The notes beneath the pieces are model-generated. The model made no database searches, was not told the origin of the DNA, and was given only the letters and a program-made list of their open reading frames with translations. The position numbers and the translations under genes are program-made. Shown in pieces: positions 33,794 to 41,990 of a stretch of DNA of 64,000 nt. Every line of letters begins with the position of its first letter. Within the stretch, counting starts at the first letter, position 1. The DNA comes from CAZTHM01 sp041946825 (GTDB lineage: Bacteria; Acidobacteriota; Terriglobia; UBA7540): positions 1-64,000 of the forward strand of contig JBHGBD010000001.1 of NCBI GenBank assembly GCA_041946825.1, in the 5' to 3' direction.

Positions 33794-35035
33794 TCAGGCT
33801 AGGAAGATGATGATCGCGGGGGTACCGACAGGCGTGTATTGGCCTGTGAAGGTAAGCCGGCCCGTGTTGCGGTTGACGCGGAAGGTCGCGATCGCGTCGG
33901 CGCGCTGGTTACACGAATAGAGAAAGTTTCCGCCGGGGTCGATGTTGAAACTGCGGGGATAATCCCCCCGCGTCCACTCCTCGCCAACTAAGGTCAGTGT
34001 GCCCGTTTTGTCCACGGCAAACCATGCGATGCTATCGTGTAGGCGGTTGGCGGCGTAAACGAACCGGCCGTCGCGCGAAACCATGACCTCGGAAGTGAAG
34101 TTGGTGCCGGCAAAACCCTTGGGCAAGCTGGAGATCGTCTGCCGGGTAGTGAGTCTTCCATTCGCGGCGTCATAGTCAAAAGTCACGACCGTCGAGGCTT
34201 CTTCCTGGAGAGAGTAGAGCCATCGACCGTTGGGATGGAAGGCGAAATGACGCGGGCCATCACCCGGTGGCAGCGCGACGGAATCGTGTGTGTTCATCTT
34301 CCCCTTCTCCGCATCGAACTTCCAGATGAGGATTCGGTCCATCCCCAGATCGCTCGAAAGAACGAATCGTCCGGAAGGGTCGGACAGGATCATGTGTGCG
34401 TGAGTGCGCTCGTGGCCGCTGATCGCGAAGCTGCCTGGGGGCGCGCTGGCAGCATGCGGCGGGCCAACCGGGCCCAGGTCGCGTTGGACATCGGTAGCGG
34501 GGCCGAGTTCACCTCGCGGGCCGATAGGAAGGACGGCAATCGCTCCACCGTGGTAGTTGGCGACAAATGCGAACTTCCCGGAAGGGTGCAGGCTCAGGTG
34601 ACAGGGCCCGGGTGCTTCGGAACTAACCGTGTTGAGAAGTGTGAGGTGCCCCGTCCCTCGCTCAATTGAGTAGGCACTGACCGAGCCGTTTCTTCCTCCT
34701 GCGTAGAGTTCGTTCGCCGAGTAGAGGTGCGTACGGGTTGCATCGATATCGAGCCACGCAGGATTGTCTGAGTTCTTAGTGACCTCCCGCTGAGTGAGGG
34801 TGCCGGTCACCGGGTCCATTTCAAAGAGACAGATTCCTTCTCCATGTCCTTGGCTCCCCTCCGGGCCCTCAGGAGAGCTGTAGGTGCCGACATAGGCGAG
34901 AATCGGTGCTTTGGTCGCGCGGCCCGCGGTCGGCCGGACCACGCCAAGCCCCGCTCCTATTGCCCCAAGAATACCGGCTTGCTGTAAGAGGCTGCGGCGA
35001 GAAATCGGATTGCCGGGCTGCCGACGCTCAGCCAT
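33794..35035 (-). CDS. Tat-exported beta-propeller lactonase
   Basis: 413 aa of the seven-bladed 6-phosphogluconolactonase-like (YbhE/Pgl) family: blades with AYVGTYSSPEGPEGSQGHGEGI, GPCHLSLHPSGKFAFVANYHGG, DGPRHFAFHPNGRWLYSLQEEAST and DYPRSFNIDPGGNFLYSCNQ. The N-terminus SRRSLLQQAGILGAIGAGLG is a twin-arginine signal, so this is exported folded and is unlikely to be the cytoplasmic pentose-phosphate enzyme. It overlaps the upstream cytochrome gene by 8 nt, so the two are co-expressed. Confidence 0.85.
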   Translation of the reverse strand: MAERRQPGNPISRRSLLQQAGILGAIGAGLGVVRPTAGRATKAPILAYVGTYSSPEGPEGSQGHGEGICLFEMDPVTGTLTQREVTKNSDNPAWLDIDATRTHLYSANELYAGGRNGSVSAYSIERGTGHLTLLNTVSSEAPGPCHLSLHPSGKFAFVANYHGGAIAVLPIGPRGELGPATDVQRDLGPVGPPHAASAPPGSFAISGHERTHAHMILSDPSGRFVLSSDLGMDRILIWKFDAEKGKMNTHDSVALPPGDGPRHFAFHPNGRWLYSLQEEASTVVTFDYDAANGRLTTRQTISSLPKGFAGTNFTSEVMVSRDGRFVYAANRLHDSIAWFAVDKTGTLTLVGEEWTRGDYPRSFNIDPGGNFLYSCNQRADAIATFRVNRNTGRLTFTGQYTPVGTPAIIIFLA

Positions 35036-35444
35036 TGGCTTTGTTATGGCACTGCATGCAGGTCGTGGGCGCCTTCTTGCCCTCTGCGTTGGCCTTCAGA
35101 TGACAGTCGATGCAGGTGCCGGATTTGGCCGTGGGGTTGTGGAACGCTGCCTGAGTGGCAGTCTTCATGGGCGGTACCGCAGGCTTGACGTGACAACTGC
35201 GGCACGCCTGCTGCGGTGCAGTCGCTGGTTTCTCGGGCTTGGACACGTGGTGACAGGTCTCGCACTTATTCCCCGCACGAGATTCCGCATGGGTCTTGTG
35301 ATCGAATTTGACCGCGCCCATGGGATTTCCTTTGAGGATGATGATGTCGGGTGCCTTAGCTTGGTCCGCAGCGTGGAATACCAGCGGCAAAGCGAGAAGG
35401 CAGAAGAAAAAAGACAGCAGGGCGACAACTGAAGATTTCTTCAA
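35028..35444 (-). CDS. Periplasmic tetraheme cytochrome c (c3/c7-like)
   Basis: 138 aa with signal peptide (MKKSSVVALLSFFFCLLALP) and four CxxCH haem sites at C61-H65, C81-H85, C111-H115 and C129-H133. Extra His residues (FDHKTH, 49-52) can serve as distal ligands, as in class III cytochromes. TTG start with GGAGG 7 nt upstream. A good promoter lies 93 nt upstream of the start. The lactonase gene starts inside its stop region, so electron transfer and sugar-lactone handling may be linked in the periplasm. Confidence 0.9.
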   Translation of the reverse strand: MKKSSVVALLSFFFCLLALPLVFHAADQAKAPDIIILKGNPMGAVKFDHKTHAESRAGNKCETCHHVSKPEKPATAPQQACRSCHVKPAVPPMKTATQAAFHNPTAKSGTCIDCHLKANAEGKKAPTTCMQCHNKANG

Positions 35445-35537
35445 GAGGGCACCTCCAAGGAGATAATCTTTAGAAAGTAACGCAACTCGGAACGGCGGAC
35501 AGTTTGACCATCATACGCCTCCAGGTTGTCGTGATTA

Positions 35538-35566
35538 TCTATACTCGCCCTGACGTGGTGCGTCAA
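35538..35566 (-). promoter_or_regulatory. Predicted sigma70-type promoter for cytochrome-lactonase
   Basis: On the minus strand: TTGACG, 17 nt, TATAGA. It lies about 90 nt upstream of the cytochrome TTG start in the divergent spacer to the PfpI-like gene. Confidence 0.6.
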
Positions 35567-35634
35567 GCAGCAAGAATGGCGGCCGACGATTGTGGTAACA
35601 TACGCGCCGGACTTCGGGATTCAGGGGGAGTCGG

Positions 35635-36189
35635 ATGAAACTGGAAGGCAGGAGAATCGCGGTGCTGGTGGCGGACCTCTACCAGGAGATGGAGGTGTGG
35701 TACCCGCTACTTCGCTTCCGCGAGGATGGGGCGGAAACGGTCGCCGTGGGGGCAGAAGCGGGGAAGAGTTACGCGAGCAAAAAGGGCTATCCCGTTGTGG
35801 CCGACAAATCAATCGACCAGGTGACGGCCGCCGAGTTCGACGCGCTGATTGTTCCCGGCGGCTGGGCCCCGGACACGCTTCGCCAGGACGAGCGAGTTCT
35901 GGACCTGGTTCGCGAAATGGACAAGGCGGGAAAAGTTGTCGCAGCGATATGTCACGCGGGATGGGTCCTTTGCTCGGCGGGCATCTTGCGGGGTCGCAAA
36001 GCGACCTGCCTCAAGGCCATCAAAGATGACGTGATTCACGCCGGAGCAAGTTACGTGGATGCGGAGGTCGTAGTTGACCGCAATCTGATTACTTCCCGAG
36101 TCCCCACCGATCTGCCGGCGTTTTGTCGTGAAATCATCAATACGCTTGTTGCGCGGTCGGTTGCACAGACAAGCGGAGTTCGGGGTTAG
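35635..36189 (+). CDS. DJ-1/PfpI family protein
   Basis: 184 aa of the class I glutamine-amidotransferase-like PfpI group. The nucleophile elbow is VVAAICHAGWVLCSAG with Cys-His, and FDALIVPGGWAPDTLRQDERVLD precedes it. Members act as deglycases, chaperones or intracellular peptidases. GGGGAG lies upstream of the ATG, and TGGTAACAT at 35593-35601 resembles an extended -10 box. Divergent from the cytochrome gene. Confidence 0.88.
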   Translation: MKLEGRRIAVLVADLYQEMEVWYPLLRFREDGAETVAVGAEAGKSYASKKGYPVVADKSIDQVTAAEFDALIVPGGWAPDTLRQDERVLDLVREMDKAGKVVAAICHAGWVLCSAGILRGRKATCLKAIKDDVIHAGASYVDAEVVVDRNLITSRVPTDLPAFCREIINTLVARSVAQTSGVRG

Positions 36190-36285
36190 GAATTCGCGGT
36201 TCCGGAAGGGTCATGACCCGCGAGCCTCGAACTCCGAATTCCAGATTTCGGGTCCCGGACCTCTGAAACTCAAGAAGGAGCATTT
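36190..36285 (+). other. Dyad-rich spacer after the PfpI-like gene
   Basis: Contains the perfect palindrome GGGTCATGACCC (36208-36219) nested within GGAATTCG (36189-36196) / CGAATTCC (36235-36242). No U tract follows, so it is not a standard terminator. AAGAAGGAG near the end is the SD for the next gene. Confidence 0.45.
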
Positions 36286-37059
36286 ATGCGCACACACCGA
36301 ATCATTGCCGCATCTTTCATTACCGTGATTGCATGCATCGCCTTTGCAGCCAGCGACGGTAGCTTTGCTCGATCTCCCAAGAAAGGCAGGCTGCTCTACA
36401 TGACCTTGACGAAGGGCTACCATCACGAAAGCGTTGAACTCTCCAAGCAGATTGTGAAGGAGATTGGCGACAAGTCCGGGGCCTTCGAGACCACCGTCAC
36501 CGAAGACGTGGCGGACTTCGGCAAGGATAATCTGAAGAACTTCGATGCTGTGATGTTCAATACGACGGGCGAACTGCCGATGAGCGAAGACCAGAAAAAA
36601 GCCTTCGTGGACTTTGTCCGTTCGGGGCACGGTTTCGTGGGCGTGCATAGCGCCACGGACACGTTCTACATGTGGGCGGACTACGGAGAGATGCTCGGGG
36701 GCTATTTCAATAACCATCCGTGGCACGAGATGGTCACGATTGAAGTGGCCGATCCGTCGAGCCCGCTCGTCTCATTTCTGGGGAAGTCGTTCCAGATCAA
36801 CGATGAAATTTACCAGGTCAGCGATTTTCAGGCTAAGGACTCGCATGTCCTCCTGCGGCTCGATCCGACTTCGGTTGACCTGAAGAAGAATGGCGTCATG
36901 CACCGGTACTATGGCTGGCCGGTCGCCTGGACCCGCTCCTACGGCAAAGGCCGTGTCTACTACAACGGCCTGGGGCACGACGACTGGGTCTGGAAGGATG
37001 CCCGCTACCAGGAGATGCTGCAGAAGGGCATCCAGTGGGCGATGGGCCTGACGAAGTAA
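36286..37059 (+). CDS. Secreted ThuA-like domain protein
   Basis: 257 aa with signal peptide (MRTHRIIAASFITVIACIAF). The rest is a ThuA-like (trehalose-utilisation, glutamine-amidotransferase fold) domain: LLYMTLTKGYHHESVELS, FDAVMFNTTGELPMSEDQKKAFVDFVRSGHGFVGVHSATDTFYMWADYGEMLGGYF, and the C-terminal GRVYYNGLGHDDWVWKDARYQEMLQKGIQWAMG. Such proteins are common beside secreted carbohydrate enzymes, but their reaction is not established. Confidence 0.85.
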   Translation: MRTHRIIAASFITVIACIAFAASDGSFARSPKKGRLLYMTLTKGYHHESVELSKQIVKEIGDKSGAFETTVTEDVADFGKDNLKNFDAVMFNTTGELPMSEDQKKAFVDFVRSGHGFVGVHSATDTFYMWADYGEMLGGYFNNHPWHEMVTIEVADPSSPLVSFLGKSFQINDEIYQVSDFQAKDSHVLLRLDPTSVDLKKNGVMHRYYGWPVAWTRSYGKGRVYYNGLGHDDWVWKDARYQEMLQKGIQWAMGLTK

Positions 37060-37309
37060 GCGTGGGCTATCGAGTTCACCTGGTAGGGTCAATACTTCCT
37101 TGGGTTTTGAGCCGCAACCGATTGCTGACCGCAGAGCTGGGCCTATGAGTTCGGCAAGGGCCGTGGGGTCTTCGCAGCCCCTGGCCACACCCTCCACGCC
37201 ATGTGGCGGCCACCATACCTCCGACTCCCGAAGAACGCTGTGAGTTAGCTTCTCACGCGGACCTGAAGGCCCAATCACACAATTCCTGAGCGATCAGGGA
37301 GGTTTTTTC

Positions 37310-37338
37310 TTGACAAATTATTGCCTCCCTCGTATTAA
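37310..37338 (+). promoter_or_regulatory. Predicted sigma70 promoter of the Mg-transport unit
   Basis: Perfect TTGACA, 17 nt, TATTAA. This is the best promoter in the window, about 60 nt upstream of the M-box aptamer. Confidence 0.75.
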
Positions 37339-37397
37339 GAGATTTGGAACGTGTTTTTGAACGAGGAGGGCCAAGCGTCATCTCCAATTTTCGGTTG

Positions 37398-37556
37398 ACC
37401 TCGTTAGGCGAGGTTACCACGCAAATAAATGCCACTGCCCGGAAACCCGGAGACGGGCCAACGGGTGGAGCAGGCACGGCCGGATTAAGGCCTTGCCTAA
37501 GGTGGCTATGCCCTGCAGGGTCAGGCAGCACGTTGCGCGGAGCCAAAGCTCACACC
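37398..37556 (+). ncRNA. M-box (ykoK) Mg2+ riboswitch aptamer
   Basis: The conserved M-box elements appear in order: TCGTTAGGCGAGGT (37401-37414), ATGCCACTGCCC (37429-37440), GAGACGGGCCAACGGGT near 37450-37467, AACAG-like GAGCAGGCAC, TAAGGCCTTGCCTAAGG, GGCTATGCCCTGCAGGG (37503 on) and the closing GCCAAAGCTC (37542-37551). This matches the ykoK leader known to sense Mg2+ and stop transcription when Mg2+ is high. It is followed by an intrinsic terminator and by genes fit for Mg2+ transport. Assignment is by recognition of the consensus, not by a covariance search. Confidence 0.9.
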
Positions 37557-37569
37557 AGGAGGTTCTCTC

Positions 37570-37588
37570 GATCGGGACACTCCCGATC
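37570..37588 (+). other. Perfect hairpin between M-box and terminator
   Basis: GATCGGGA (37570-37577) pairs with TCCCGATC (37581-37588) over a CAC loop. It probably belongs to the expression platform, between the aptamer and the terminator stem. Confidence 0.5.
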
Positions 37589-37597
37589 CAAAGCAAT

Positions 37598-37636
37598 CGC
37601 CCCAGGGGAGCTCATGCCCCCGGGGCGTTTTGGTTT
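37598..37636 (+). terminator. Riboswitch terminator
   Basis: CGCCCC (37598-37603) pairs with GGGGCG (37622-37627), then an A-C mismatch and GGGG/CCCC, with loop AGCTCATG. TTTTGGTTT follows. It stands between the aptamer and the first ATG, so it is the expected expression platform: Mg2+ binding would favour this stem. Confidence 0.85.
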
Positions 37637-37695
37637 GAGAGGGCTTTAGGAGCCAGGCCTCGATCTGCGACGGGCAATGGGGCGGGAGGCTAGCG

Positions 37696-38937
37696 ATGAT
37701 TTTCTTCACCGAACTCCAGAATCTTCCTATCTATGGAGTAAAGGGCGAATACCTCGGGCGCTTGGAGGACATGTGTGTAGACCCCAGCCAAAACCCCACG
37801 CGCGTGGCGTCCTTCCTGGTCCGGACACCCAAGAAGGGCGTGCAGTGCGTCACCCATCAGCAAATGCAATCCATTTCGGTGCGCGCCGGGCAGACCACGG
37901 TCAGTCGCGACGAAGTTCGATGTTATGCTCCAGACGAGGGGCTAATACACATTAAGAAGGACGTCCTGGACCAGCAGATCATCGACGTCAACAACCGCAA
38001 GGTGGTCCGTGTGAACGATGTGGATTTCGACATCGAGCCCACCAACGGCCACACGGAACTCCGCGTCGTAGCGGCGAATGTGGGACTGGCGGCTGCGGTC
38101 CGGCGGTTGCTCCAGGGAATGGCGGCCAAGCACCAGATCCGCGGCTTTGCGTCGCTTTTCCCGTCAAAAATCATTCCCTGGGAGTTCATTAACCTGATCG
38201 AATCCGATCCGGCGCGCCGCGTCAAGCTGCGGATCTCCTATGATCGGCTGGCGGCGCTGCATCCTGCCGACATCGCCGACATTCTCGAGGAACTGAGCCG
38301 CGACGAGCAAAAGGCCTTGATCGAATCCCTCGACGAGGAAACCGCCGCCAGCGCGCTCTCCGAGATCCCCACCAGGATGCAGGCCGCCCTGCTCGAAAGC
38401 ATCCCGACCGAAAAGGCAGCCGACATCGTGGAGGAAATGGCTCCCGACGAAGCAGCCGATGTTTTGCAGGAATTGCCCGCGGAAACCAGCGCGGAAGTCC
38501 TGGCGGACATGGGCAAAGAAGAAGCGGAGGAGGTCCGCGAATTGCTCGGCTTCGAAGAGCACACCGCGGGCGCCATGATGACCACCGAGTTCGTTTTCGT
38601 GGGGGAAACGGCGACCGTCGAGGGCGCCATCGCCTCCTTGAGGAACTTCGAGGGTCCGCTCGAGTCCATTCACAATATCTACCTGGTTGACTCGCATGCC
38701 GCCCTTTCCGGGGCCGTGCCTCTGGCGAGGATCTTGCTGGCCGATTCGTCCATACCCCTTAAAGATCTCTCGGCCGAGTCGGTGATTTCTGTGCCCTCCC
38801 ATGCGGACCAGAAGGAGGTGGTGGAACTGTTCACCAAGTACAACCTGGTGACCCTTCCCGTGGTGGACGACCGGGCTCACCTGCTGGGCGTGGTCACCTC
38901 CGATGACGTGCTCGAGCTGATGGTGACCAGGAAATAG
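37696..38937 (+). CDS. PRC-barrel / MgtE_N / CBS-pair protein without pore
   Basis: 413 aa, no transmembrane segment. Residues about 1-140 look like two PRC-barrel units (VKGEYLGRLEDMCVDP; VNNRKVVRVNDVDFDIE). About 185-290 is the MgtE N-terminal superhelical domain with its repeated ALHPADIADILEELSRDEQKALIESL, KAADIVEEMAPDEAADVLQELP. About 295-413 is a CBS pair (AGAMMTTEFVFVGETATVEGAI; LPVVDDRAHLLGVVTSDDVLEL). In true MgtE these domains sense Mg2+ and gate the membrane channel, but here the channel domain is missing. GGGAGG lies 6 nt before the ATG. It lies 15 nt before the NRAMP-like gene and under the M-box, so it likely gates that transporter (inference). Confidence 0.9.
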   Translation: MIFFTELQNLPIYGVKGEYLGRLEDMCVDPSQNPTRVASFLVRTPKKGVQCVTHQQMQSISVRAGQTTVSRDEVRCYAPDEGLIHIKKDVLDQQIIDVNNRKVVRVNDVDFDIEPTNGHTELRVVAANVGLAAAVRRLLQGMAAKHQIRGFASLFPSKIIPWEFINLIESDPARRVKLRISYDRLAALHPADIADILEELSRDEQKALIESLDEETAASALSEIPTRMQAALLESIPTEKAADIVEEMAPDEAADVLQELPAETSAEVLADMGKEEAEEVRELLGFEEHTAGAMMTTEFVFVGETATVEGAIASLRNFEGPLESIHNIYLVDSHAALSGAVPLARILLADSSIPLKDLSAESVISVPSHADQKEVVELFTKYNLVTLPVVDDRAHLLGVVTSDDVLELMVTRK

Positions 38938-38952
38938 CAAGCGGGGAATTGC

Positions 38953-40227
38953 ATGGAACTCCTAAATCGAGGTCGGCTGCGGCACTGGCGCCGGCGCGTG
39001 GCGATTCTCCTCGCCGTGATCGGGCCGGGCATCATCACGGCCAACGTCGACAATGACGCGGGCGGCATCTACACCTACTCGGTTACCGGAGCCAGTCACG
39101 GGTATTCGCTTCTCTGGACGCTCATCCCTATCACTGTGGCCTTGATCGTGGTTCAGGAAATGGTCGCGCGAATGGGCGTGGTCACCGGCAAAGGCCTGGC
39201 AGACCTGATTCGTGAGGAGTATGGGTTCCGACTCACTTTTGTCCTGATGGGCCTTTTGCTCGTCGCCAATTTCGGGAACACCGTGGCCAACTTTGCGGGT
39301 TTTGCCTCCGGCATGGGACTCTTCGGCGCCAGCCGGTTCATCACCGTGCCCGTCGCGGCGCTTGCTGTCTGGCTGCTGGTGGTCAGAGGGACTTATCATT
39401 CGGTCGAAAAGGTTTTTCTTGCCGCCTGTGTCTTCTATTTGGCCTATCCGATCTCCTGTTTCTTCGCCCAGCCCGACTGGACCCACGCGCTGGTCAGCAC
39501 CGTCAAGCCTTCTTTTCATTTCGACGTCAGTTACCTTTACGTGATCATTGGCCTGGTGGGCACGACCATCGCTCCCTGGATGCAGTTCTACCAGCAGGCT
39601 TCGACCGTCGAGAAGGGAATTAAGGTCAAGGATTACCGGGTGGCGCGCTGGGATGTCATCGTTGGGTGCACGATCACCGATATCGTCGCGTTCTTCATCA
39701 TCGTGGCATGCGCCGCGACAATCTATTCGGAGGGTGGGCGCCAGATCCGAAGCGCCGCGGATGCCGCGTCGGCCCTGCGTCCGTTGGCGGGTCATGCTGC
39801 CGGAACGCTCTTCGCCTTCGGCTTGGTGAACGCCTCGCTTTTCGCCGCCTCAATCCTCCCCCTTTCCACCGCGTATTCGGTCTGCGAAGGTCTGGGGCTG
39901 GAATCCGGCGTCAACAAGCGCTTCCAGGAGGCGCCGGCCTTCTACTGGCTCTATACAGGACTCATCGTCTTCGGCGGGCTCACAGTCATGCTCGTGAATG
40001 AGCGGCGCCAGATTCCCATCATTCTCATGTCGCAGGTGGCCAACGGAATCCTTCTGCCCTTCGTTTTGATTTTCATGCTCCGCCTCTCGAACCGCTCCGA
40101 CCTGATGGGTGAATTCAGAAACAGCCGGCCCTTCAACATTATTGCCTGGACCACGAGCATCGTGATGATCGTCCTGACTGTCCTACTCATTGTGAGTTCC
40201 TTCTTTCCAGGCCGGCTGCCGGTTTGA
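38953..40227 (+). CDS. NRAMP-fold transporter, Mg2+-type candidate (NRMT-like)
   Basis: 424 aa with about 11 hydrophobic helices of the NRAMP/SLC11 fold. In metal-transporting NRAMPs TM1 carries DPGN and TM6 carries a Met in MPH. Here TM1 reads GPGIITANVDNDAGG (about 24-38) and TM6 reads GTTIAPWMQFYQQ (about 202-214), so the TM6 Met is Ala and the DPGN box is altered. From memory, loss of this Met is a feature of Nramp-related Mg2+ transporters, and an M-box-controlled relative is known in Clostridium. The M-box upstream and the MgtE sensor protein next door agree with Mg2+ uptake, although Mn2+ cannot be excluded. Confidence 0.88.
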   Translation: MELLNRGRLRHWRRRVAILLAVIGPGIITANVDNDAGGIYTYSVTGASHGYSLLWTLIPITVALIVVQEMVARMGVVTGKGLADLIREEYGFRLTFVLMGLLLVANFGNTVANFAGFASGMGLFGASRFITVPVAALAVWLLVVRGTYHSVEKVFLAACVFYLAYPISCFFAQPDWTHALVSTVKPSFHFDVSYLYVIIGLVGTTIAPWMQFYQQASTVEKGIKVKDYRVARWDVIVGCTITDIVAFFIIVACAATIYSEGGRQIRSAADAASALRPLAGHAAGTLFAFGLVNASLFAASILPLSTAYSVCEGLGLESGVNKRFQEAPAFYWLYTGLIVFGGLTVMLVNERRQIPIILMSQVANGILLPFVLIFMLRLSNRSDLMGEFRNSRPFNIIAWTTSIVMIVLTVLLIVSSFFPGRLPV

Positions 40228-40279
40228 GCGGACATCCGGTCAGTTTTCACATTCTCGCGGCCCGTCGCGGTCATCAACC

Positions 40280-40308
40280 TTGCGAGGAGTGGGACGCTGT
40301 GTTAACGT
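40280..40308 (+). promoter_or_regulatory. Possible promoter for the uppS group
   Basis: TTGCGA, 17 nt, TAACGT, about 40 nt before the uppS GTG. Box quality is moderate. The motif TTGCGAGG is repeated at 40280 and 40315. Confidence 0.4.
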
Positions 40309-40349
40309 TTCGCTTTGCGAGGTAAATCACTTTTTCACTCTTTCAGGAC

Positions 40350-41102
40350 GTGGTGAAAACAGACCTTTTGGAAGCTGAACTTCTGGCGCAAATCGATCTT
40401 GAACGGCTTCCCCGGCACATCGCCGTCATTATGGATGGCAACGGTCGGTGGGCGAAGCGGCGGCGACTGCCGAGAATCGCCGGCCACCGCGCCGGAATCC
40501 GCGCTGTCCGCCATGCCGTGGAAGCCTGCGCGCGGCTTGGTGTGCCGTACCTGACCCTCTACGCCTTTTCGGTTGAAAACTGGAAGCGCCCTCATACCGA
40601 AATCAAACTCTTGATGGCATTGCTGCGTGAGTATCTCCGCAAGGAAATCGCCGAACTCAACCGGCAGAACATCCGGCTGGCGGTTATCGGCCGGGTGAGC
40701 GACCTGCCAAAAGCTGTGCAATCAGACCTGCAGACGGCGATCGCAAAAACCCAACGTAACACCGGCATGCGATTGACACTGGCGCTCAACTACGGCGCGC
40801 GCGCCGAGTTGATTGACGCTGTACGTGCGTTGGCGGAACAGCTCAAGCATAATGGCGCCGTGCCCATCGATGAGGCCACCTTCAGCCGTTATCTCTACAC
40901 CCACGATGTGCCCGACCCCGACCTCTTGATCCGCACGAGTGGTGAACTGCGGCTGAGCAACTTCCTGCTGTGGCAGGTGGCGTACTCGGAAATCTGGGTG
41001 ACGGAAACTTTGTGGCCGGACTTCACGCAGTTGGACCTGTTTCGCGCCATCATTGATTTCCAGAAGCGCGAACGGCGCTATGGCGGCCTGGGCCTCGGCT
41101 GA
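40350..41102 (+). CDS. uppS: Undecaprenyl diphosphate synthase
   Basis: Cis-prenyltransferase that makes the C55 carrier for peptidoglycan. The 250-aa protein has HIAVIMDGNGRWAKRRRLPRIAGHRAG with the catalytic Asp, LYAFSVENWKRP, and the C-terminal DLLIRTSGELRLSNFLLWQVAYSEIWVTETLWPDF. GTG start with AGGA upstream. First gene of an envelope and isoprenoid set (uppS-cdsA-dxr-rseP-ispG). Confidence 0.97.
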   Translation: MVKTDLLEAELLAQIDLERLPRHIAVIMDGNGRWAKRRRLPRIAGHRAGIRAVRHAVEACARLGVPYLTLYAFSVENWKRPHTEIKLLMALLREYLRKEIAELNRQNIRLAVIGRVSDLPKAVQSDLQTAIAKTQRNTGMRLTLALNYGARAELIDAVRALAEQLKHNGAVPIDEATFSRYLYTHDVPDPDLLIRTSGELRLSNFLLWQVAYSEIWVTETLWPDFTQLDLFRAIIDFQKRERRYGGLGLG

Positions 41103-41171
41103 TGCGGCCGGTAATCTGACGACTGGGAACTGACGACTGATGACCGACAACGGGCCGCCGACTATTTCCTG

Positions 41172-41990
41172 ATGAAATCTCGCATCCTGACTGCCCTGGT
41201 TCTTTTTCCTCCGGTCATATATTTGATCGGCTGGTCGCCCAAGTGGCTTTTCTTGGCAGCCGTGGTGACGACGGTAGAACTGAGCCTTCACGAGTACTTC
41301 CAGATTGGCCGGAACGGCGGCGTCAAAAGCTTTCCTGTGGCGGGGTACGTTGGAGGGGCAGCGATTTGCCTGGCTCAGTTCGCCGCCCTCTCCCTGCCAA
41401 TAAACCCGACTCTTCCGGTGTTGGCGCTGCTTATGCTTCTGACACTCTCATTCGGCCTTCGCGGCTCCGCCGACCTGAAGGAATATCTCCAGTCTGTTTC
41501 TTCAACGATCTTCGGAATTCTCTATGTGGCCTTCACGCTTTCTTTTCTTTTGCCTCTGCGCTTTTCCGATCCCATCAGAGGACGAAAACTGATCTTCCTG
41601 CTCTTCCTCGTGATTTGGGCCGGTGACATTTGCGCGTACTTTGTCGGCCGCTCGCTGGGACGGCACTTTTTCTCTCCGCGGATTTCGCCCAAGAAGACCG
41701 TGGAGGGAGCCGTGGCCGGGCTGGCCGGAAGCCTGCTGTTTGCCGGGGCGTTCGCGTACGGGTTCTGGCCGGCTGCGGATCTGAAAACCGTGGTGTTACT
41801 GTCTGCGATTGTCGCCATCATGGGACAGATTGGAGACCTCGCCGAGTCGGCGATGAAGCGCGGCGCCGGCATGAAAGACTCGGGCTCGATTCTTCCCGGA
41901 CACGGCGGTATGCTCGACCGCATTGACGCGTTGTTGTTCGGTGCGCCGACGCTTTGGCTGCTGCTCATGCTCAAGGATTGGCCCTTATGA
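41172..41990 (+). CDS. cdsA: Phosphatidate cytidylyltransferase
   Basis: Makes CDP-diacylglycerol for phospholipid synthesis. The 272-aa protein has about seven hydrophobic helices and the C-terminal signature SAMKRGAGMKDSGSILPGHGGMLDRIDALL (about 234-263). SPKKTVEGAVAGL is also typical. The stop codon overlaps the dxr ATG (ATGA). Confidence 0.96.
   Translation: MKSRILTALVLFPPVIYLIGWSPKWLFLAAVVTTVELSLHEYFQIGRNGGVKSFPVAGYVGGAAICLAQFAALSLPINPTLPVLALLMLLTLSFGLRGSADLKEYLQSVSSTIFGILYVAFTLSFLLPLRFSDPIRGRKLIFLLFLVIWAGDICAYFVGRSLGRHFFSPRISPKKTVEGAVAGLAGSLLFAGAFAYGFWPAADLKTVVLLSAIVAIMGQIGDLAESAMKRGAGMKDSGSILPGHGGMLDRIDALLFGAPTLWLLLMLKDWPL

Noticed and set aside
37285..37308. CCTGA-GCGA-TCAGG followed by GAGG and six T
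   Set aside because: The stem is only 5 bp and is separated from the T run; it lies just before the strong promoter. At most a weak terminator for the ThuA-like gene.
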